Assembly (NCBI GenBank): GCA_038316335.1
Contig: JBBQAM010000006.1
Span: forward strand, 48,950-112,949
Length of the DNA: 64,000 nt
Direction of reading: 5' to 3'
Origin: JALHST01 sp038316335
GTDB lineage: Bacteria > Bacteroidota > Bacteroidia > Flavobacteriales > Flavobacteriaceae
Made by a program: the position numbers and the translations under genes. The notes under the pieces were generated by a model, which worked only from the letters and a program-made list of their open reading frames with translations, made no database searches and was not told the origin of the DNA. The stretch's first letter is position 1. The number at the start of each line of letters is the position of its first letter. Below, piece after piece: positions 50,956 to 59,993 of the stretch.

Positions 50956-50980
50956 GACGACATACAACGAATTTTGTTAC
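50956..50980 (-). promoter_or_regulatory. Candidate ECF-type promoter of the sigma-factor operon
   Basis: On the minus strand GTAAC (50980-50976), a 16-base spacer and CGTC (50959-50956) resemble the AAC/CGTC elements of many ECF-dependent promoters. The leader would be about 40 bases. This is a single site seen by eye. Confidence 0.4.
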
Positions 50981-51150
50981 AATTAATTTTTTTTTGTTTT
51001 TAATGTCTGTAATTTAGACCCCTGTAAACTGAAGGTAGTATGAAGGTACTACTTGTTAATAAATTAAAGCCCCCCATCTTTTGTCTTTGTTGTTGGAATG
51101 ATAATTGATATGTAGGTGTTTTAATGTATTTCCAAATTAAAAAAACAGCT

Positions 51151-52623
51151 ATGAAAAAGTATGTATTATTATTCCTTTCGATAGGGCTTTTCATTACCTC
51201 GTGTAAAAAAAATAACGATGATAATGTACTAGTTCCCAATGCCGACGTAACCGTACAGGATTTCATGTGGAAGGCCATGAATATCTGGTATTTTTGGCAA
51301 TCGGATGTAGCCAACCTATCGGATACGAAATTCCCGAATACCCCTGAAGGTAAAACGGCCTACAATGATTTTTTGGCGACGGAAAGTGACCCTGCTCAAT
51401 TTTTTGATAATCAATTGCTTTTTAGTGAAGATAGGTTTAGTTTTTATGCAGCGGATTATAAAGAACTTACCCAATCCTTGGCAGGAATTTCAAAAAGTAA
51501 TGGCCTCGAATTCGGGCTTGTTCGCTTTTCGGGAAGTGATGATGTTTTTGGGTATGCACAATATATTATACCCAACTCGGATGCTGCTAGCACAACAATC
51601 GCAAGGGGTGATATTTTTACTGGGGTCGATGGCACCACCTTGACGGTCGCAAACTATCGTGATCTTCTTTTCGGCGATAATGATACGTATACCTTGAACA
51701 TGGCCACTATTGCCAACGGTACCATAACACCGAACGGTGTTGAGGTAGTACTAACGAAACAGGAGGCACTTGCCGAAGACCCTATTTTTATTGATAAGAT
51801 TTTTGAGATCAGTGGTCAGAAAATAGGGTATTTGATGTATAATCAATTCACCAATGAATATGACGAAGCGTTAAATGATGTTTTTGGAGCCTTTAAAGCC
51901 GGTGGGGTAACCAGCTTGGTACTTGATCTGCGATATAACCCAGGAGGGTCGGTAAATACGGCCCGTTTACTTTCAAGTATGATTTATGGCACCAAAACAC
52001 AGGATGTGTTTTTAAAAGCCCGCTACAATCTAAAATATCAGACGTACTTAGAAGACAATAATGTAGAATTACGTGACTTTTTTGCCGATAAAACGGGAGC
52101 AGGTACAGCGATAAATACACTTGAATTGAGCAAAATATATGTTTTGGCGACTAGTGGGACCGCCTCTGCAAGTGAGTTAGTAATCAATGGGCTTGCGCCT
52201 TACGTGGATATCGTTCAAATTGGCGAAAATACTGTGGGCAAGAATGAATTTTCAGTGACCATGGTCGATGATAAAGGCAATGATTACATCTATAATCCAC
52301 AGAGAGTAACAAATATCAATCCCGATAATATTTGGGCCATCCAACCGCTAATCGGCCGTAACGAGAACGCTGCTGGCTTTTCGGATTATACGAATGGTCT
52401 GGTTCCCGATATTGCATTGTCTGAAGATCTAGAAAATCTTGGTATCCTGGGTGATCAAAATGAACCGCTTTTGGCAAGGGCCCTTCAAGAAATTACAGGT
52501 ACTACGGGCAAACGGGATTATACGGTCGGTATGCCTGCAAAGACATTTACGAGTACCAAAATGTTTACTCCTATCAAGGATAATATGTTTATAGATACCC
52601 CAGCAACCGTAAATTTTAAATAA
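51151..52623 (+). CDS. S41 family (C-terminal processing) peptidase lipoprotein
   Basis: Exported protease of 490 residues. I start at 51151 (MKKYVLLFLSIGLFITSC), which places lipobox C18 correctly; the frame is open to 51124 but adds only unrelated residues. A PDZ-like region (about 110-200, RGDIFTGVDGTTLTV) precedes the S41 core: LVLDLRYNPGGSVNTA, the serine in ATSGTASASELVINGL and the lysine in GENTVGKNEF, forming the Ser/Lys dyad. Probably degrades proteins at the outer membrane or surface. It ends in a terminator shared with btuB. Confidence 0.92.
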   Translation: MKKYVLLFLSIGLFITSCKKNNDDNVLVPNADVTVQDFMWKAMNIWYFWQSDVANLSDTKFPNTPEGKTAYNDFLATESDPAQFFDNQLLFSEDRFSFYAADYKELTQSLAGISKSNGLEFGLVRFSGSDDVFGYAQYIIPNSDAASTTIARGDIFTGVDGTTLTVANYRDLLFGDNDTYTLNMATIANGTITPNGVEVVLTKQEALAEDPIFIDKIFEISGQKIGYLMYNQFTNEYDEALNDVFGAFKAGGVTSLVLDLRYNPGGSVNTARLLSSMIYGTKTQDVFLKARYNLKYQTYLEDNNVELRDFFADKTGAGTAINTLELSKIYVLATSGTASASELVINGLAPYVDIVQIGENTVGKNEFSVTMVDDKGNDYIYNPQRVTNINPDNIWAIQPLIGRNENAAGFSDYTNGLVPDIALSEDLENLGILGDQNEPLLARALQEITGTTGKRDYTVGMPAKTFTSTKMFTPIKDNMFIDTPATVNFK

Positions 52624-52641
52624 GAAGATAAAATAGAGTTC

Positions 52642-52675
52642 AAAGCCGTATAAATGAATTTTTGTGCGGCTTTTT
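52642..52675. terminator. Terminator between convergent S41 peptidase and btuB genes
   Basis: AAAGCCG (52642-52648) pairs with CGGCTTT (52667-52673) around an 18-base loop, followed on the plus strand by TT. It serves the plus-strand gene best; for the minus strand the T run is short. Confidence 0.7.
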
Positions 52676-54544
52676 CTATAAGCGAAGGTTTATACCCGCG
52701 CGTACATTCCTACCTTTTGAGGTATACCCTATTATCTCAGTATATTCGTTATTCAGTAAATTTGATATTGCCATAAATAGTTTGAACTTTCCGGGCAAGA
52801 GGTCATAGCTTGCGAAAAGATCTACCAAGGAATACGTGGGTAGTTCAACATTTTCAAAAGTGCTAAAATCAGTATCAAGTCTGCTGCCTGTAAGTGCATA
52901 ATTACACGATGCATAGATCCGTTCTGAAAATTCATATCCTAGTGATGCGTTTACCTTGTGTTTAGGAATGCGTATGGCTGAATCGCCCTTGCGTTGCGTG
53001 AAGGCGTAATTTCCTGAAAATTGTGTTTTTTCGAAAAGCCGCCATTGAACCTCGACCTCAACTCCTTGCACATGAATAGATGAAGCTGCGTTCATGTAAT
53101 TTTGGGTCAAGTTGTTATAGACTACTGCATTTTCTTCCCGTCTATCAAAATAGACCATGTTCAAGCGAAAATGGCGGGTGCTTTCATATTCAAAACCGCT
53201 CTCAAGGGTCGTATTCCCCTCAGGTCCCAATTCAGGATTGGCACCGAACTGTCCGAACAACTGATTCAACGTCGGGGTTATATAGGAGGTGGCGTAAGAG
53301 CCAAGTATTTTAAGGGAACCCTCTGAGGTATTAATCCTAAAAGACGGATTCAAATTGAACACAAAATGCTCCCCATATTCTGAATGATTGCTCAAACGTG
53401 TGCCAAGATTTATATTCAGTCCAAAATGGGACACATAGACCAAATTCGCATAAGGATCCAATAATGTAAAATCTTCCGAAGCGGCAAGTGCAGCTTGATC
53501 TTTCGTATAGTTCAAACCTATAATGGTATAAAATTGATTCAGTATGGTTAGTTTGTTATACAGGTCGATCGAATAATTAGTACCCTTGAAGCTGCCCGGA
53601 TAGTTGCTGATATCATTGGAAATATAATCGGCGTACCCCATATTACAATGTATTTCACCCATGGCATAGTCAAATTCAGAAGAAATGCCTAGCCGTTTTT
53701 GTTCACTACTATATTCATACGGTGCATCGATCATGCCATATGACTCATCATAGTCTGTTCGTAATTTAGTCTGGTTTCCTAAGATATGTATTCTAAAAGA
53801 TTCTGAAAGCTGGTAGCCCAAATTGATATCAGTCCCAAAAACCGAAAATTTATCCTGTTCATTGTTGGGCGTTACCAGCGCTGACAGACCTTCAGAATAT
53901 CGATTTGAGAAGCCCACACGATAGGTGAATTTATTAAGGGTACCACTTAGATCAAGACCATTATACACACTTGCCAGTTTATAATTCTGATCATCAACCG
54001 TTTGGTTTGTGCCCCGACTTGTCTGCACATGCAATGACGACCGCTTGCGAGACGCCTTTTTAGTAGTAATACTGATTACAGCGGTTGCCGCATTAGCGCC
54101 ATAGAGCGTACTGGCAGCTCCTTTGATTATTTCGATTGATTCGATATTCGACAAAGCAAGTTGCCGCAGATCATACTCTTGTGAAAAAGAAGAAGGGTCC
54201 GTAACCCGAATTCCATCTATAAGTACAAGAACCTGCCTTCCTCTTCCTCCACGTACGTACGTCCCAAGTATAGCTCCTTCCCTGCCCCTACTTCCGGCAA
54301 TCTCAATACCACTTTTATCATTGATGATTTCAGCGACAGTTTTTCCCTGTTCGCGCTCGATGTCATCTGAGGTGATGCTAATGATGGTTTTACCAGAGTT
54401 CTCGCGTTTTAGTTCAAAGCGGGAATCACTTACCACAACTTCATCCAATCTTTGAATATTAATGGTGTCATTTTGCTTTTCCTGTGCATTACAATAGAGA
54501 CTTGCAAAAATGGCAAGAGCACGATACATACTACTTTTATTCAT
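52676..54544 (-). CDS. TonB-dependent vitamin B12 receptor, BtuB-like
   Basis: Outer-membrane receptor of 622 residues. A signal peptide ends near CNAQ (residue 21); a TonB-box-like start INIQRLDEVVVSDSRFE precedes the plug (about 35-150, with GRGRQVLVLIDGIRVTDP and SIEIIKGAASTLYGANA), and a barrel follows ending NVRAGINLRL. The cobalamin riboswitch directly upstream and the divergent btuFCD-type genes identify the cargo as a corrinoid; BtuB is therefore a context-supported call. No CarboxypepD_reg domain is present. Confidence 0.92.
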   Translation of the reverse strand: MNKSSMYRALAIFASLYCNAQEKQNDTINIQRLDEVVVSDSRFELKRENSGKTIISITSDDIEREQGKTVAEIINDKSGIEIAGSRGREGAILGTYVRGGRGRQVLVLIDGIRVTDPSSFSQEYDLRQLALSNIESIEIIKGAASTLYGANAATAVISITTKKASRKRSSLHVQTSRGTNQTVDDQNYKLASVYNGLDLSGTLNKFTYRVGFSNRYSEGLSALVTPNNEQDKFSVFGTDINLGYQLSESFRIHILGNQTKLRTDYDESYGMIDAPYEYSSEQKRLGISSEFDYAMGEIHCNMGYADYISNDISNYPGSFKGTNYSIDLYNKLTILNQFYTIIGLNYTKDQAALAASEDFTLLDPYANLVYVSHFGLNINLGTRLSNHSEYGEHFVFNLNPSFRINTSEGSLKILGSYATSYITPTLNQLFGQFGANPELGPEGNTTLESGFEYESTRHFRLNMVYFDRREENAVVYNNLTQNYMNAASSIHVQGVEVEVQWRLFEKTQFSGNYAFTQRKGDSAIRIPKHKVNASLGYEFSERIYASCNYALTGSRLDTDFSTFENVELPTYSLVDLFASYDLLPGKFKLFMAISNLLNNEYTEIIGYTSKGRNVRAGINLRL

Positions 54545-54656
54545 TTTAAATCAAAGAATACTCGGACGTGTGGTATGTCTAAACCCAAACATGAAATACA
54601 TTCATAGCCATTCCAAACCTTTATCCCGAAAGTTTAACAATTTTAGTTTGAAAAAT

Positions 54657-54935
54657 GGCAGGTCTCCTGACTTGCGTCCTAGCATCAACCTTCCCATCTA
54701 AACTTAACCAAGAATCAGAATCTGTCACTAATTGACAGTTACTACATCGAATCAAGCCTACACAGTGGCATATTGTAGAAGATGCTAGTCGTCTTCCCGA
54801 ATAGAATCCGGGATGGTTGACTAAGCTTACAGTTGCGGGAACAGTCCCAGACTAGTTGATATGGCTATTTCGATTTCTGTGACGGGAGAAAAATACCCGT
54901 CAATGCATTGTCCTAAATCAGAAATAGCACATCAA
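54657..54935 (-). ncRNA. Cobalamin riboswitch ahead of btuB
   Basis: On the minus strand the conserved core is complete: CTGTTCCCGCAACTGTAAGC (reverse complement of 54825-54844), the B12 box GCCACTG (54779-54773), and the 3' element AAGTCAGGAGACCTGCC ending at 54657. An upstream stem pairs GATGTGCTATTTC with GAAATAGCCATATC (one bulge; plus-strand 54858-54933). GCCATT at the 3' end of the aptamer (54659-54654) can instead pair with AATGGC (54612-54607) downstream, a possible expression platform. It sits about 110 bases before the btuB start and should repress btuB when B12 is plentiful. Confidence 0.93.
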
Positions 54936-54957
54936 ATCACTGGATTCCCTTTTAATC

Positions 54958-54978
54958 TTATCACTTATGATGTGATAA
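54958..54978. promoter_or_regulatory. Palindrome between btuB and btuF
   Basis: TTATCAC, seven bases, GTGATAA: a perfect 7-base inverted repeat. It lies just upstream of the riboswitch RNA region and 96 bases before btuF, near where the btuB transcript should begin, and looks like a protein operator or a leader hairpin. Confidence 0.5.
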
Positions 54979-55073
54979 AAACCAAAATTCTGGACCAAAG
55001 TAAACATTTTGTTTAAACTTTCTGGCCAAAGATTAAATAATACTATTTTTGACATAATTCAAAAAACTGCAAT

Positions 55074-56219
55074 TTGAAAAGTATTGTTTTCTGTGTTCTC
55101 TTTGTAACCATCTATGGATGCAAGCAAAAAAAAGCAACGGAATTATCGATTGACAGAGCCTCGCAAAAGACCTCCATTACCTATGCCAAAGGATTTTCAA
55201 TCGAGAAATCGTCCACTGGAGTTACCATCTTAAAGATTAGTTCGCCATGGCCCAGCTCGAAAACCGCCTTTACCTATGCCTTGGTGCCAAAAGATAAAAT
55301 GGCTACGTTGGCAATTAACAAGGACGCCTATGATGCCATTGTAGCAGTCCCTGTAAAAACGATTGTGGTCACTTCAACTACCCATATTCCCGCATTGGAA
55401 TCGCTCGGCGTACTTGACCGTCTAATAGGTTTCCCTGATACCGAATATATTTCCTCGATAAATGCGCGTCGTCGTATCGCCGAAGGCAAGATCATGGAAC
55501 TTGGCAACAAGGAGTCCTTGAATTCCGAAATGGTCATTGCATTACAGCCTGATGTGGTTATTGGTTATGGTGTTGACGGTCAGGACAAAGCCTATAACAC
55601 CATACGACTTTCGAATATTCCCGTGCTCTATAATGGGGACTGGACCGAGGAAACCCCATTGGGAAAAGCAGAATGGATAAAATTTTTTGCCCCTTTTTTC
55701 CAATTGGAAAATAAGGGGGATGCGTTATTCAAAGAAATAGAGACCGCCTACTCGAGCGCCAAAACATTGGCCCAAAAGGCAATTACCAAACCTACGGTCT
55801 TAAGCGGGGCATTGTACAAGGATGTCTGGTATTTGCCCGGTGGAAAGAGTTGGGCAGCCACATTTTTGAATGATGCCAACGCATCCTATTTATGGAGCGG
55901 TACACAAGAAACCGGAAGCCTTTCGCTGAGTATCGAAAGCGTATTGGACATTGGGCAGCAGGCTGATTTTTGGGTTTCACCCTCACAATTCACCTCCTAT
56001 CGCCAAATGGAAGCAGCAAATCGTCATTACGTACGGTTTAAGGCTTTCAAAAAAAAGGAAATTTATACTTTCGCCCGCACCCAAGGGGAAACAGGTGGCC
56101 TTTTGTACTATGAATTGGCACCACAACGACCTGATTTGGTATTAAAAGACCTTATCTTCATTTTTCACCCTGAACTCTTGCCAGACCATCACCTTTTCTT
56201 TTTTAAGCCCCTGGAATAA
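55074..56219 (+). CDS. Periplasmic B12-binding lipoprotein, BtuF-like
   Basis: ABC-transporter substrate-binding protein of 381 residues starting at TTG 55074, which yields a signal peptide and lipobox TIYGC with C16. The two-lobed BtuF/FepB fold is indicated by IVVTSTTHIPALESLGVLDRLIG, LNSEMVIALQPDVVIGYG, and a long linking helix. The tail DLVLKDLIFIFHPELLP is typical. A TATTTTTG element (55044-55051) could be its promoter. It is the first of three genes transcribed away from btuB. Siderophore binding cannot be excluded from sequence alone. Confidence 0.88.
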   Translation: MKSIVFCVLFVTIYGCKQKKATELSIDRASQKTSITYAKGFSIEKSSTGVTILKISSPWPSSKTAFTYALVPKDKMATLAINKDAYDAIVAVPVKTIVVTSTTHIPALESLGVLDRLIGFPDTEYISSINARRRIAEGKIMELGNKESLNSEMVIALQPDVVIGYGVDGQDKAYNTIRLSNIPVLYNGDWTEETPLGKAEWIKFFAPFFQLENKGDALFKEIETAYSSAKTLAQKAITKPTVLSGALYKDVWYLPGGKSWAATFLNDANASYLWSGTQETGSLSLSIESVLDIGQQADFWVSPSQFTSYRQMEAANRHYVRFKAFKKKEIYTFARTQGETGGLLYYELAPQRPDLVLKDLIFIFHPELLPDHHLFFFKPLE

Positions 56220-57251
56220 TTGTATAGCATTAAATCATATCGCTGGCCCTTTCTCATACTCCTCCTGGTACTGGTGGTAAGTTTTACATTGAACATCAGC
56301 CTAGGATCAGTATCAATACCTTTAAAAGATACGCTCAATATCATTTTTGGTGGTCTAAGCGATCATAATGCCTGGCATTATATAATTTGGAATTATAGGA
56401 TACCGAAAGCCTTGACGGCCTTGTTAGCCGGCAGTGGCCTTGCGCTGAGTGGCCTATTGATGCAAACGCTGTTCCGCAATCCTTTGGCAGGACCCTTTGT
56501 ACTCGGCATAAGTTCAGGGGCCAGTTTGGGGGCGGCCCTGCTAATTATGGGCTCGTCTTTATTTTCAGGGCTGTTCACTTATGGTGTCGCAAATGATATT
56601 ACCCTTGCCATTGCTGCCAGTTTGGGAAGTATTATGGTGTTGTTGGTAGTCCTTGCGATGGCATCTCGGGTAAAAGATACCATGGCATTACTAATTATTG
56701 GTCTCATGTTTGGAAGTATTACTGCGGCTATTGTCAGTATATTAGCCTATTTTACGAATGCCGAAAAATTGCAACAATACATTTATTGGTCGTTCGGAAG
56801 TGTAGGGAATCTTACATGGGAGCAAGTACTTTTATTGTTTTTCTTTGTTTCGTTGGGGCTATTGCTAAGTATTTTTTCGATGAAATCATTAAATGCCTTG
56901 TTATTAGGTGAAAATTATGCACGAAGTCTTGGCATACATATTAAAAAATCACGTTACCTGATTATCTTCATAACGGGCCTATTGGCTGGAAGTATCACTG
57001 CTTTCGCTGGTCCTATTGCTTTTATCGGTCTGGCCGTTCCCCATTTAACGCGACAGATTATAAAGGCGACCGACCATAAAATTTTAATACCGGCCGTTGT
57101 ACTTTATGGGGCCATCATAATGCTCCTCTGTGATACCATTGCACAATGGCCAGCATCGGCCAGTGTACTTCCGATAAATGCCATTACAAGCATCATTGGA
57201 GCGCCCCTTGTTATTTGGTTGTTGGTTCGACAGCGAAAAATGATATTTTAA
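56220..57251 (+). CDS. FecCD-family ABC transporter permease, BtuC-like
   Basis: Inner-membrane permease of 343 residues with about ten helices, starting at TTG directly after the btuF-like stop (TAATTG). Family segments are WNYRIPKALTALLAGSGLALSGLLMQTLFRNPLAGP, GISSGASLGAALLI and the coupling helix FAGPIAFIGLAVPHLTRQI. It transfers the substrate from the binding protein to the cytosol. The ATP-binding gene overlaps its stop by one base. Confidence 0.93.
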   Translation: MYSIKSYRWPFLILLLVLVVSFTLNISLGSVSIPLKDTLNIIFGGLSDHNAWHYIIWNYRIPKALTALLAGSGLALSGLLMQTLFRNPLAGPFVLGISSGASLGAALLIMGSSLFSGLFTYGVANDITLAIAASLGSIMVLLVVLAMASRVKDTMALLIIGLMFGSITAAIVSILAYFTNAEKLQQYIYWSFGSVGNLTWEQVLLLFFFVSLGLLLSIFSMKSLNALLLGENYARSLGIHIKKSRYLIIFITGLLAGSITAFAGPIAFIGLAVPHLTRQIIKATDHKILIPAVVLYGAIIMLLCDTIAQWPASASVLPINAITSIIGAPLVIWLLVRQRKMIF

Positions 57252-58048
57252 TGTCAGAATTTAAAGAACAAATCCCGGTCCTTGAGACCATTCAATTAAA
57301 CATCGGCTATACGAAAGGTAGCGAAGATATCGCTATTGTCAAGAATATAGGATTCAAGTTGAGGGAAAACGAGTTGATAGGGATCGTAGGCGCCAATGGC
57401 GTTGGAAAATCAACCTTGTTGCGAACATTGGGCAATGTACAGAACGCCTTATCCGGAACAATTAAAATTCATGGCCAGGATTTGGATAAGTACACCTCCT
57501 TCGAATTGGCAACTTTGATAAGTGTCGTACTGACAGAACGTATTGCTTCTAAAAATATGAGCATCGAAGAATTGGTGGCTTTGGGCAGGCAACCTTATAC
57601 CAATTGGATCGGAACCTTGGCAACGACTGATCGATTGAAAATTGAAGAGGCATTGAGCATGGTAGCCCTCGAAAATATGCGGCTTAAAAAATGCTACGAA
57701 CTAAGTGATGGCCAATTACAACGGGTTATGATTTCTCGTGCCTTGGCACAGGATACTGAAATTATATTGTTGGATGAACCAACTACGCACCTTGATCTTT
57801 ACCACAAGGTGCAGATATTGAAACTTCTGAAATCAATTACCCAGGCAACCAATAAAACCGTTGTTTTCACCACTCATGAAATTGATATGGCCATACAATT
57901 ATGTGACAAGATCATCTTATTGGATACTGATAAAAGTCTTTTCGGATCCCCCTGCGAATTAATCGAACAATGCGCCTTCGACAATCTATTTCCTGCTGAT
58001 GCTGTAACTTTTGACCAAGAAACGGGTACTTTCAGAATTAATAAGTAA
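57251..58048 (+). CDS. ABC transporter ATP-binding protein, BtuD-like
   Basis: ATPase of 265 residues. The ATG at 57251 overlaps the permease stop (TAATG) and is preferred over an upstream in-frame ATG that lies inside the permease gene. Walker A is GANGVGKS (47-54), the signature is LSDGQLQR (151-158, D for the usual G), Walker B is IILLDE, and the switch His lies in TTHE. It completes the btuF-btuC-btuD set. Confidence 0.93.
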   Translation: MSEFKEQIPVLETIQLNIGYTKGSEDIAIVKNIGFKLRENELIGIVGANGVGKSTLLRTLGNVQNALSGTIKIHGQDLDKYTSFELATLISVVLTERIASKNMSIEELVALGRQPYTNWIGTLATTDRLKIEEALSMVALENMRLKKCYELSDGQLQRVMISRALAQDTEIILLDEPTTHLDLYHKVQILKLLKSITQATNKTVVFTTHEIDMAIQLCDKIILLDTDKSLFGSPCELIEQCAFDNLFPADAVTFDQETGTFRINK

Positions 58049-58133
58049 GCAACCTGTACGCATCCTATTTTCAAGTTGATCATGTATCTTTACGAAACAA
58101 ACAAAGTGTGGGCAGTTAAAGCTTTGATTACCA

Positions 58134-59477
58134 ATGAACGATTCTTCGATATACCTTTTAATTGGATTTTTATTTTTGGCCATTGGGTATTTTTTGGGGA
58201 ATTACATCCAAAATTTAAAGACCAAATCGGCACAAAGCACCCTGGAAGAAGAAAAGCGACAATTACAATTAAATAAAGCCAACCTTGATAGTCGCATTCT
58301 CGATTTGGAAGCTGATAAAGAGGGCCTCCGTTCAGAAAAAGAAATATTGGGCAACCAAATAGTACGGTACCAAGCCGAACTAGAGAATCTAGAACTAAAG
58401 AACCGCGAGCAAAAGGAAGAAGTAGAAAAGTTACAGGAAAAATTTACAAAGGAATTTGAAAATCTTGCCAATAAGATCCTCGAGGAAAAAAGCCTAAAGT
58501 TCACCGAACGCAACGAGAAGAACATAAAGGATATCCTGACCCCGTTGAACGAAAAAATTCAACTGTTCGAGAAAAAGGTCGAAGAAAGTCAAAAAGAAAA
58601 TATTAGCATCCATTCGGCCCTGAGAGAGCAATTGTTGAATTTGCAGTTACAAAATCTTAAAATTACACAAGAAGCAGAAAATTTGACCAAGGCCTTGAAA
58701 GGGGACAGTAAAATGCAAGGCAACTGGGGGGAATTGGTATTAGAACGGGTACTTGAAAAATCGGGTCTCGAAAAAGATAGGGAGTATACGGTACAACAAA
58801 GTTTCACGTTGGAAGACGGTACTCGTGTACTTCCTGATGTCATCATACATCTTCCAGACGGCAAAAAGATGATCGTCGATTCGAAGGTATCCTTGACCGA
58901 CTACGAACGTTTTGTAAATGCAGATGACGAACATCGGGACAAATTCCTAAAAGATCACATAAATTCACTTCGAAAGCATGTTGACCAATTATCGGCGAAA
59001 AAATATGAAGACCTTTATGAAATGGAGAGTCCCGACTTCGTTTTGATGTTCATTCCAATCGAACCCGCCTTTGCAATTGCCATTAATCACGACAATTCAC
59101 TTTACAACAAAGCCTTTGAACAGAATATCGTCATTGTGACACCTTCCACGCTACTGGCAACCTTGCGCACAATTGATAGTATGTGGAACAACGAAAAACA
59201 ACAGCGAAACGCCCTTGAAATTGCCCGACAGGCAGGAGCCCTATACGATAAGTTCGAAGGATTTGTTTCTGATCTGACCAAGGTGGGCAAAAGAATGGAC
59301 GAGGCAAAATCAGAATATAAAGGCGCCATGAATAAATTGGTGGAAGGCCGAGGAAATATTGTTTATAGCATCGAAAAATTAAAAAAAATGGGCGCTAAGG
59401 CCAAAAAATCGATACCAGACCCAATTTTACAACGCGCCCAAAAAGATGATTATGAGGAAATTGCAAGTGAAAAGTAA
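58134..59477 (+). CDS. rmuC: DNA recombination protein RmuC
   Basis: Protein of 447 residues of the RmuC family, which limits rearrangements at inverted repeats. An N-terminal transmembrane helix (about 5-25) is followed by a long coiled coil (about 30-190, rich in Glu, Lys and Leu) and the nuclease-like domain with MQGNWGELVLERVLEKSGL, IHLPDGKKMIVDSKVSLTDY and FIPIEPAFAIA. It lies 85 bases behind btuD and is probably a separate function. Confidence 0.93.
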   Translation: MNDSSIYLLIGFLFLAIGYFLGNYIQNLKTKSAQSTLEEEKRQLQLNKANLDSRILDLEADKEGLRSEKEILGNQIVRYQAELENLELKNREQKEEVEKLQEKFTKEFENLANKILEEKSLKFTERNEKNIKDILTPLNEKIQLFEKKVEESQKENISIHSALREQLLNLQLQNLKITQEAENLTKALKGDSKMQGNWGELVLERVLEKSGLEKDREYTVQQSFTLEDGTRVLPDVIIHLPDGKKMIVDSKVSLTDYERFVNADDEHRDKFLKDHINSLRKHVDQLSAKKYEDLYEMESPDFVLMFIPIEPAFAIAINHDNSLYNKAFEQNIVIVTPSTLLATLRTIDSMWNNEKQQRNALEIARQAGALYDKFEGFVSDLTKVGKRMDEAKSEYKGAMNKLVEGRGNIVYSIEKLKKMGAKAKKSIPDPILQRAQKDDYEEIASEK

Positions 59478-59622
59478 GGAAGCCCAGAAGTTCAAAAATG
59501 ATTGCGAATAAATGATAGGGAAAAGAACAAAGAGAGTTTAAGAATGAGCAATTGCCAAAATACCTAAAAACTAACTGCAGGTAATGAATACATGCCGGCC
59601 CTTTTAACGTGTTATTTAAATT

Positions 59623-59988
59623 ATGAAAAAAATCCTCTTTATTGTCATCCTTAGCCTCTTGGCAGTGCTCGCTATCTATTATGCATTTATCTATTTTGTG
59701 CCTTATAGTGAGGGGGTGCGCTCGGGAGAATTGATTAAGATCAGCCACAAGGGCGTACTAGTAAAGACCTGGGAGGGTGAGATCAGTCAAGGCATTTCAG
59801 GCGCCCAGATTTTTACTTTTTCCGTGTTGGACAAGGATGAAGAGGTTATTGAGAAATTAAAGGAATACCAAGGTCAATATGTAAAATTAAACTACGTTGA
59901 ACGCTATGCCACCTTCTTTTGGATGGGCGATACAAAATATTTCATTACGAAGGTTGTACAGGAAGATTCACCCCATTTTAGAAATTAA
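59623..59988 (+). CDS. Small membrane-anchored protein of unknown function
   Basis: Protein of 121 residues with one N-terminal transmembrane helix (about 4-24) and a soluble beta-rich part with the conserved stretches SEGVRSGELIKISHKG and TWEGEISQG. I do not recognise the domain. I believe relatives are sometimes named 6-phosphogluconate dehydrogenase because gnd is nearby; the sequence has no dehydrogenase feature. It is 5 bases ahead of the thioesterase gene and likely co-transcribed with it. Confidence 0.75.
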   Translation: MKKILFIVILSLLAVLAIYYAFIYFVPYSEGVRSGELIKISHKGVLVKTWEGEISQGISGAQIFTFSVLDKDEEVIEKLKEYQGQYVKLNYVERYATFFWMGDTKYFITKVVQEDSPHFRN

Positions 59989-59993
59989 AGGAA

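Noticed and set aside
57146..57250. Longer start for the BtuD-like protein
   Set aside because: The extra 35 residues are a shifted reading of the permease C terminus; the TAATG overlap at 57251 is the normal coupling.
59623..59988. 6-phosphogluconate dehydrogenase fragment
   Set aside because: The protein has a membrane helix and no nucleotide-binding motif. The true enzyme begins at 63171.
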